NCBI RefSeq assembly: GCF_029168945.1
Contig: NC_083608.1
Location: 16,076,136-16,140,135, forward strand
Reading direction: 5' to 3'
DNA: 64,000 nucleotides
Origin: Cannabis sativa
Lineage: Eukaryota; Streptophyta; Magnoliopsida; Rosales; Cannabaceae
The position numbers were made by a program, and so were the translations under genes. Numbering within the stretch: the first letter of the stretch is position 1; the number at the start of each line of letters is the position of its first letter. This document shows, piece after piece, positions 58,384-64,000 of the stretch. Below the pieces are notes generated by a model that was not told the origin of the DNA, ran no database searches, and saw only the letters and a list, made by a program, of their open reading frames with translations.

Positions 58384-59117
58384 TGTTAGAGATTTTATAA
58401 CAATGGAAGAAAATCAAGATTTATTACAACTCTATTGTAAAATAATACAAGGACTAAAATCAGAGATTGATTAAATATATGTTACAATACATATATATAC
58501 ACTATATATATATTACATATATATATGAAAGGTAGAAGAGAAGATTACAACACATGTAATATAATATATGTATATATATAACAAGAGAATAATATATATA
58601 TATATAAACACTCACTCACAACCTTGAGTGTAGATTAGTGGAGATCACCATGACTTGAACAAGGTATTACACCTTTGTCCAAAAGCTTATTTCCCCCTAT
58701 CTCTAAGCACTAAGGGAACTCTCTAGGAAATATATTTGGGAATTATCAAGCCTTTAGGATTTTCTAGCAAAGTGCTTTCTTGATAGAAAACTTCCTCTCC
58801 AAAATGAGCACCTTAGACCTCTTTATATAGTGTTTAGGATATCACCATTTGAAATTCAAACTCATAACCCCTATAGATGTTATGGACTCAAATGTAACTC
58901 TTACACAGACCATAACTCCTATAACATTAAGAATTTCAAATAAAAGTGTGTAACATCTTTTACACTTTTAATGTTGGTGATAATGGTGGAGGTTACTCAT
59001 AGTAACAACTCCCCAAATGTTACAAAAAGATGACAACTAATATAGTCATATGTTACATATTATTAGTTTATTACACATATTTAATCTATATATTATATTA
59101 TTATAAATAATATAACA
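58384..59117 (-). repeat. 5' LTR of the 4.0-kb non-autonomous element
   Basis: 734 bp, matching 55107-55845. It is followed on the right by target copy CCTTA. Confidence 0.9.
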
Positions 59118-59969
59118 CCTTATACCTTCTACAACTATTGACTGAGTTGCTAAAGTGCGACATTCTTTGGTTTCATAAGAAAAATGAAGGAGAATAGAGG
59201 AAAGGGCACACCGGTTGGTATAAAATCAGGGAGAAGAAGAAAGAGAATGACGGAGAAGAAGAAAGAGAATGAGGGAGAAGAAGACAAATTTCATATTGGA
59301 GAAGAAGACCCAAAAATATGGCGGTGGATGGGTGTTCTTCTCGTTGGAAGTTCTTCTGGTGGTGGGTGGGGGAATTTCTTCGTCATCTCGTGGTGGGTGG
59401 GGGTGTTCTGGAGAAAATGGGTCTCAAAACCCTAAACTGAACCTAAAAAATAAAATAAAAAAAAATAAGAAAATTACACGTGTTAAATTACGTAAAATGC
59501 ATAATAGGAGCCACGTCAGTACTCTGTTATTAACATGAACAGAACAAGACACTATACTACAAATTTAACATTATCAAAAGTTTAAGGAGAATTGTCAAAA
59601 AAAAAAAAAAAGTTTAAGGAGAATTTTTAACGTCAAAATTAGTTTAGGGAGCACGATTTGGTAAGTCAAAGTTCGGGGGAATTATAAATTAGCCTAAATA
59701 AATAAAAAATCTAAGTTCCTCTCATTTTAACTATTTTAAGAAAAGAAAAGAAGAATAAGAAAATGAAAGGGTTGCGTGCGGCGGGACAATATTTTTGGGT
59801 TTGAAAATAGAACCAAAAAAAGAACATTTATGGATTTTTTGGGGTGCTTGGTGGATTTGTAGTGTTGACTGTTGAGTAGTAAAATCATTTTCAAGAACAT
59901 ACCGCAATTTGTTGTTGTGGTTTTGAATTTTAATAGCTAACACTCAACTTAACAGTATCTACGGAAGCC
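59118..59969. other. NBS1 upstream region
   Basis: GA-rich DNA (59180-59300) and a GGTGGGTGGGGG-type stretch (59355-59405) without a recognisable gene. One end of a MITE related to the 14.4-kb element lies at 59620-59695. The NBS1 promoter must lie close to 59.97 kb; no clear TATA box is seen. Confidence 0.45.
59620..59695. mobile_element. Single end of a MITE related to the 14.4-kb family
   Basis: AATTTTTAACGTCAAAATTA, GCACGATTTGGTAAGTCAAAG and ATTATAAATTAGCCTA follow the right arm of the MITE at 14441-14827 in order, with many differences. The opposite end was not found within several hundred bases. Confidence 0.55.
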
Positions 59970-62900
59970 ATGGTTTTCGGCCTCATTCCCGTTGATCCCT
60001 CCCCAGGTTAGCTTACCATTTCACTGAAATCTTCTCTCATTTTTTTCCTTTTAATTTGTTTCCCAGAAAATTTTAACAATAAATATGTAATCTTTATCAT
60101 GGTATTTGTGATTTTAGGCAAAGAAACCAAAAAGTCTCACCACTGATTCATTATCCATTTTTTTTTTCCCAAAAATTAATTAATATTTAGATAGGTTTTA
60201 TCTGTAAATATGAATAATGCTCTCCAAAAGTGGTTTGCCTTGTATAGTTTTCCTTGTTTATACACTGAAGGGGTTTGTGTGTGTCTGTGTAAGAAGAAAG
60301 GGGAAGTTTGTTTATGTTGGTAGGGAGGGACTTGTGTAACAAGAGAATGCTGGTGATTTGTGGCATTGAACAATGTTTCTTCCTTAATATTGATTTTAAG
60401 AAATAGATTTTAATGACAATTCCCAGGATGGATTGGGTTTATGGGATAGAAATCAGTGTACAGCAACTTCAGTTCTTGATGACTAAATTAGTGGTGTAGT
60501 GGAGGGGTTAGGATGTTCTTAAATGTCCCTTTCTTTGGTTGAGAGTTCGAATTCCCATGTTTTTGTTAGTCTTGGGCATTTAATGCCCTGGACTAGGCTC
60601 AAATGTGCTTAACCTTGAGCTGAAGATTGGATAGACTGCGGTCGGGCACTTCCCACTCTTGGTGCAACCCATGATTTCGAAAGGACAAAGGGTATGGCAC
60701 CACTGACAAAGGATAAATGAAATAAAAAGCAATTCTAGATAATTTAGATGTATACCCTCTATTGCAATTAATTTCAGTTGAAGAATATGGTTTAGTTTGT
60801 CTCACCGGTTTGTGTTTTCTTTGTGCTTTGATATATAGGTTTTTGGCCTTCTACCTTACTTTGGATCTTCCATCATATAGTTTCTTAAACCCTTTTGTAA
60901 CTTTAATGAAAATACAATGTTTATGGAACAGTTTGCTGTGGTTTTGGTTGGTCTTTATTTTTTGATTTTATGTTTTTTTATTTTTATTTATTTATATTGG
61001 CTTTAGATCTTTACTGAATCACTGAGTATGATTAACACAACAGGTGAAAATAAATACTATATCACTGCAAAGGGTTCATACAAAGTGGGTCGCAAAGGTA
61101 CAATACACCATGTCTATTTTGTATTATTTTTCTTTATCCATGAGAATTACAACGTTAGGAGAATTTTGCAAATTGCAATATGAAGCATGAAAATGACAAC
61201 TACCATGTTTAATTATCGTCCTGAAAACCTAAATGACAACCACACTGTAGATTGATGAAAAAGGATGTGAAAATACTCTTTATCCCCAAATGAGAATGTT
61301 GCAATATGGAGTTCTTTTTTTATAACTTTTTCTTTTTAAATGAAAATTTTATGTATGGCCTTTTATGTCATTGTAGGGTGTGATATAATTATCACAAAGG
61401 ACAAAGGTGTTTCTCGGGTCCATGCAGAAATATTTGTTGATGAGATGACTTCTGCTAATCCCCCACATACGAAGACTTCTAATTTGTCCAACAAAGTTCG
61501 AATTAAAGATTGCTCAAAGTATGGAACATTTATTAACAAGAGCCTTGGGTCAATGGAGAAAGTCCATGAGTTCCCAGGAAAAGAAACAGTTTTAACAGAT
61601 GGGAACCTGATTTCATTTGGAACTGGGAATGCAACATACAGGTATTCTCTCTCCCCCTTGTTTTCGCTCTTCTAAGTGTTGCTATTGGCGAAAGCAACGA
61701 GTAGGAAAGTGTTTTTGGATAGAAAGTTGTACAATTATTTGAAAACTTGTGAGTTTATTAACGTCATTGTCTCTTTAAATCGTAGCTGTTGCTGGAGAAT
61801 TTAGATGTAGTTATATTTGTTGGTATACTTTTAGTGGATTCAACAAGCGAAAAATTTCAATTACATGTGCATCTTCCTTGTGTCCAAATTGACAGGTTTT
61901 CTTTTGTTCCATTCATTATTTGGGTCTACTCTTTGGAGCCCCACCAAGTGACTCAGTCCTTTCAAGATAAACTTTCATTAATAGGTTAGTGAATAAATAC
62001 TGCTAGCAACGATTTGATACCGAGTATATAATTGTTAAAAGTTTTTTCTTTGATTTTTTTCTTCTTTTTTTTTTCCTTGAAAGAAAATGTCCATATCTTA
62101 TGGCTAATAAATTTATTGGTTGCTGGATATCAATAATCTCAAAAGTATTATTTCTGCTATAGGTTATTTTCTTGTACTAATTACATAACCTCGATGCTTA
62201 CAAAGAGACAACAAATTCAACCAAACATAGATGAAGAAGGAAGCCTCCAAAACACAAATGAACTTTTCTTTTTCTTCTCTAATTCAATAAAATAGTATGC
62301 CACCCAACTCCCCTAACTTTGCAAATCAAGTATTGGCTATGTAGTTAGTTTTGCTGCTGAATATTAACACGGTTGTGGGGTTGGGGAGTCAGTAGCTTGG
62401 CTTATACCGCGTGTACCTAAATTTGGTTGGCATTTAAACTGAGTTTTTCAATAGTATATTTCTTGACATAATTCATACAAACAGAAAGAAGGGATGGAAA
62501 ATCACCAAGAAAGAAACGGCAAGAATGAATTACAGATAAATTGGTGGTTCTTTGGATGTTTCAGTTTATTTTTTTTTTAGATATCTGTTTGTCTGATTTA
62601 GTTAGCTATTGGAGTACTTGTTTGTAAACAATAAGATGATACCTTATCCTCTTAACTTCTGTATTTTTTTCTTTCTTTTTTTAAACCTTACCTATCAATA
62701 ATATTAGTCTCTGTTTCTTAATAAAAATAAAAGAAAAAAAAAAAAATCAAAGAACAGATGATGTCATATTTTGCCCCATTACAAGTATGGTTTAGTTTTC
62801 ACTCATCCTGCTCTGGCCACCGTATCCAAAATTAGTATGGCACAAGTTATCTATGTATATCCTGAGATCAAGATGCTGCCTTCAAGTGATTTTTTAATTA

Positions 62901-64000
62901 TTTGCATTTGATAAAAAACATTACATAATATTTCTTGATACCCCATTTGATGCCATCTAGTACTTGGCATTTGATGTGTGTTTTTTTCTAATTAGTACAT
63001 AAAGTGAGAGTTACTTGGTATCTTCTGTTTTGATCCCAGGTGCTGATATTACTTACAATTTCCACCAAAAGTGCACCCATGTACTTGTTGATGAGCTGAC
63101 TCCCTTAAGAGAAGAGTTACTAGATGCTATTGTGGCGAAGAAAGCTTGTGTTCAGATTAGCTGGGTTGAAGTAAACAAATGTTTCATATTCAATTTCAAA
63201 TGTTATTGATTACATAAATTTATAGGAACATTTAAAAATGCAATTATAGTTTATTTAACTTTTTCTTATGTCAGTGTTAATTTCTCTGTAGACAGTTGCT
63301 GAAGAGAAGATTTGCACTGAAATCCCTAGCTGCAGCGAGTAAGTTATTATTATAGATAGTGATTATTATGTGTAGATTTGGAATTATCACTCTAATCAAA
63401 GTATCATTTCTGATCTTTATCAGCCACACCCCAACTCTCTCAGTAGAGGATGTCTCAGTCAAACTTGCAGACCCGGGAACTCGCGAAAATTGTTTGGATG
63501 GATATACTTTTGTGTTGGACTCGATAAACAGTGTAAAATTTTGGCCCCCATTTATGTAATGTATATTTTTATATGAATATATTATAACTTTTGTGTTTAT
63601 AGTTGATAAGGAGCTTTTATGACTATGCCTATTACACAACAATTCACTCAAAAAAACAGACAGTAGGATCAACTACAGTCATAATAATTTTTGATTTTAG
63701 GGCTAAATGTGATTAATAACCTCAAGATTGTATATTCCTGAGCTACATAATCACAACAATCTAATTTCATTTGGTTTGTTCTTTTCTACAAATACAGTAT
63801 AAATACCGAAATCAGTTGAAGTCCCTATTAGAGCTAGCTGGAGCAAAGATTCTTTCCATTGAAGGGTTTAGTTCAAGCAGTCAAGTATGAATCTCTCTTT
63901 TAAGACAAGCTTTGTATTTTAGTTGCCGTTGAAAAATATTTTTATTAATATAAATAAACTTGAGGGAATTATTTTATTCGTGGTTGTCTTTCTAGAAAAA
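59970..64000 (+). CDS. NBS1: Nijmegen breakage syndrome 1 homologue NBS1, 5' part (8 exons visible)
   Basis: Exons are 59970-60006, 61044-61097, 61377-61641, 61896-61984, 63040-63170, 63292-63338, 63424-63532 and 63798-63884. All have GT-AG borders with consistent phase, giving 273 codons; the gene continues beyond the window. NBS1 joins MRE11 and RAD50 in the complex that senses DNA double-strand breaks and activates ATM. The FHA phosphopeptide-binding domain spans about residues 20-115 (SYKVGRKGCDIII, GVSRVHAEIFV, CSKYGTF, GNLISFGTG), with the Arg-Lys-Gly and Ser-Arg-x-His signatures. BRCT-type sequence follows (CTHVLVDELTP, ISWVE, then YKYRNQLKSLLELAGAKIL). The exon 1 start MVFGLIPVDPSPG matches the conserved NBS1 N-terminus. 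The C-terminal MRE11/ATM-binding part is not in view. Confidence 0.93.
60489..60720 (+). mobile_element. Candidate SINE in NBS1 intron 1
   Basis: It contains TAGTGGTGTAGTGGAGGGG (weak A-box), then GAGAGTTCGAATTCCC (B-box-like) about 55 bp on, and GGTGCAACCCATGATT further down. Its sequence differs from the SINEs at 22.6 and 42.2 kb. No target duplication is defined. Confidence 0.4.

Larger units (their letters stand above)
55107..59117 (-). mobile_element. Non-autonomous LTR retrotransposon, 4011 bp
   Basis: Two LTRs (55107-55845 and 58384-59117) are nearly identical, start TGTTAGAG and end ATATAACA. A perfect 5-bp target duplication CCTTA flanks the element (55102-55106, 59118-59122). The minus strand has TATATAAAG in each LTR (TTTATATAG on plus at about 55551) and a purine tract AGTGGGGGAT next to the left LTR, so transcription runs right to left. 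The 2.5-kb interior has no gag or pol sequence. I could not match a primer-binding site to a tRNA. It must rely on proteins of another element. Confidence 0.88.

Noticed and set aside
59184..59435. Small Lys/Glu and Gly/Trp-rich plus-strand protein
   Set aside because: It comes from GA-rich and GGTGGG repeats, with no domain or conserved neighbour.

Overview
This is nuclear DNA of a eudicot plant. The evidence is AT-rich intergenic DNA, GT-AG spliced genes, plant-type organelle and endomembrane proteins, and dense nested copia retrotransposons, LINEs, SINEs and MITEs. I could not fix the species; a woody or herbaceous rosid is a guess. I see no bacterial or CRISPR-like system.

Six cellular protein genes can be modelled from splice sites. 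They are BOLA1 (minus, about 14.0 kb), a membrane-anchored HSP20/RTM2-like protein (minus, 16.8-18.2 kb), the oligosaccharyltransferase catalytic subunit STT3B (minus, 19.8-25.6 kb, 6 exons, 745 aa), the mitochondrial succinyl-CoA ligase alpha subunit (plus, 38.5-42.6 kb, 7 exons, 338 aa), the plastid-division protein CDP1/PARC6 (minus, 44.6-49.6 kb, 12 exons, 841 aa) and the 5' part of the DNA-repair gene NBS1 (plus, from 59.97 kb, running off the right edge). Two identical tRNA-Phe(GAA) genes lie in a tandem duplication upstream of BOLA1. These genes have unrelated functions and do not form a pathway.

Mobile DNA fills most of the rest. At 1-8.3 kb is a Sirevirus-like copia element on the minus strand with gag, protease, integrase/RT/RNase H and an extra downstream ORF; its 3' LTR lies beyond the left edge. 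It sits inside the gag-protease region of a second copia element (8.33-10.89 kb), and that gag is also split by a 597-bp hAT MITE. At 26-38 kb is a nested stack: a 5'-truncated LINE is split by a 9.7-kb copia element with TA...TA LTR ends, which is itself split by two 1.9-kb LTRs, one of which carries a 1.03-kb fold-back element. At 50.7-51.6 kb is a second member of that fold-back family. At 52-54.5 kb are LINE endonuclease and copia remnants. At 55.1-59.1 kb is a 4.0-kb LTR element with no coding sequence.

The most distinctive observations are the Trp-to-stop pattern and extra ORF of the Sirevirus-like element, the non-canonical LTR ends of the nested copia, the BOLA1/tRNA-Phe duplication that preserves an empty MITE site, the fold-back family with unrelated palindromic cores, and a SINE family shared by introns of two housekeeping genes.
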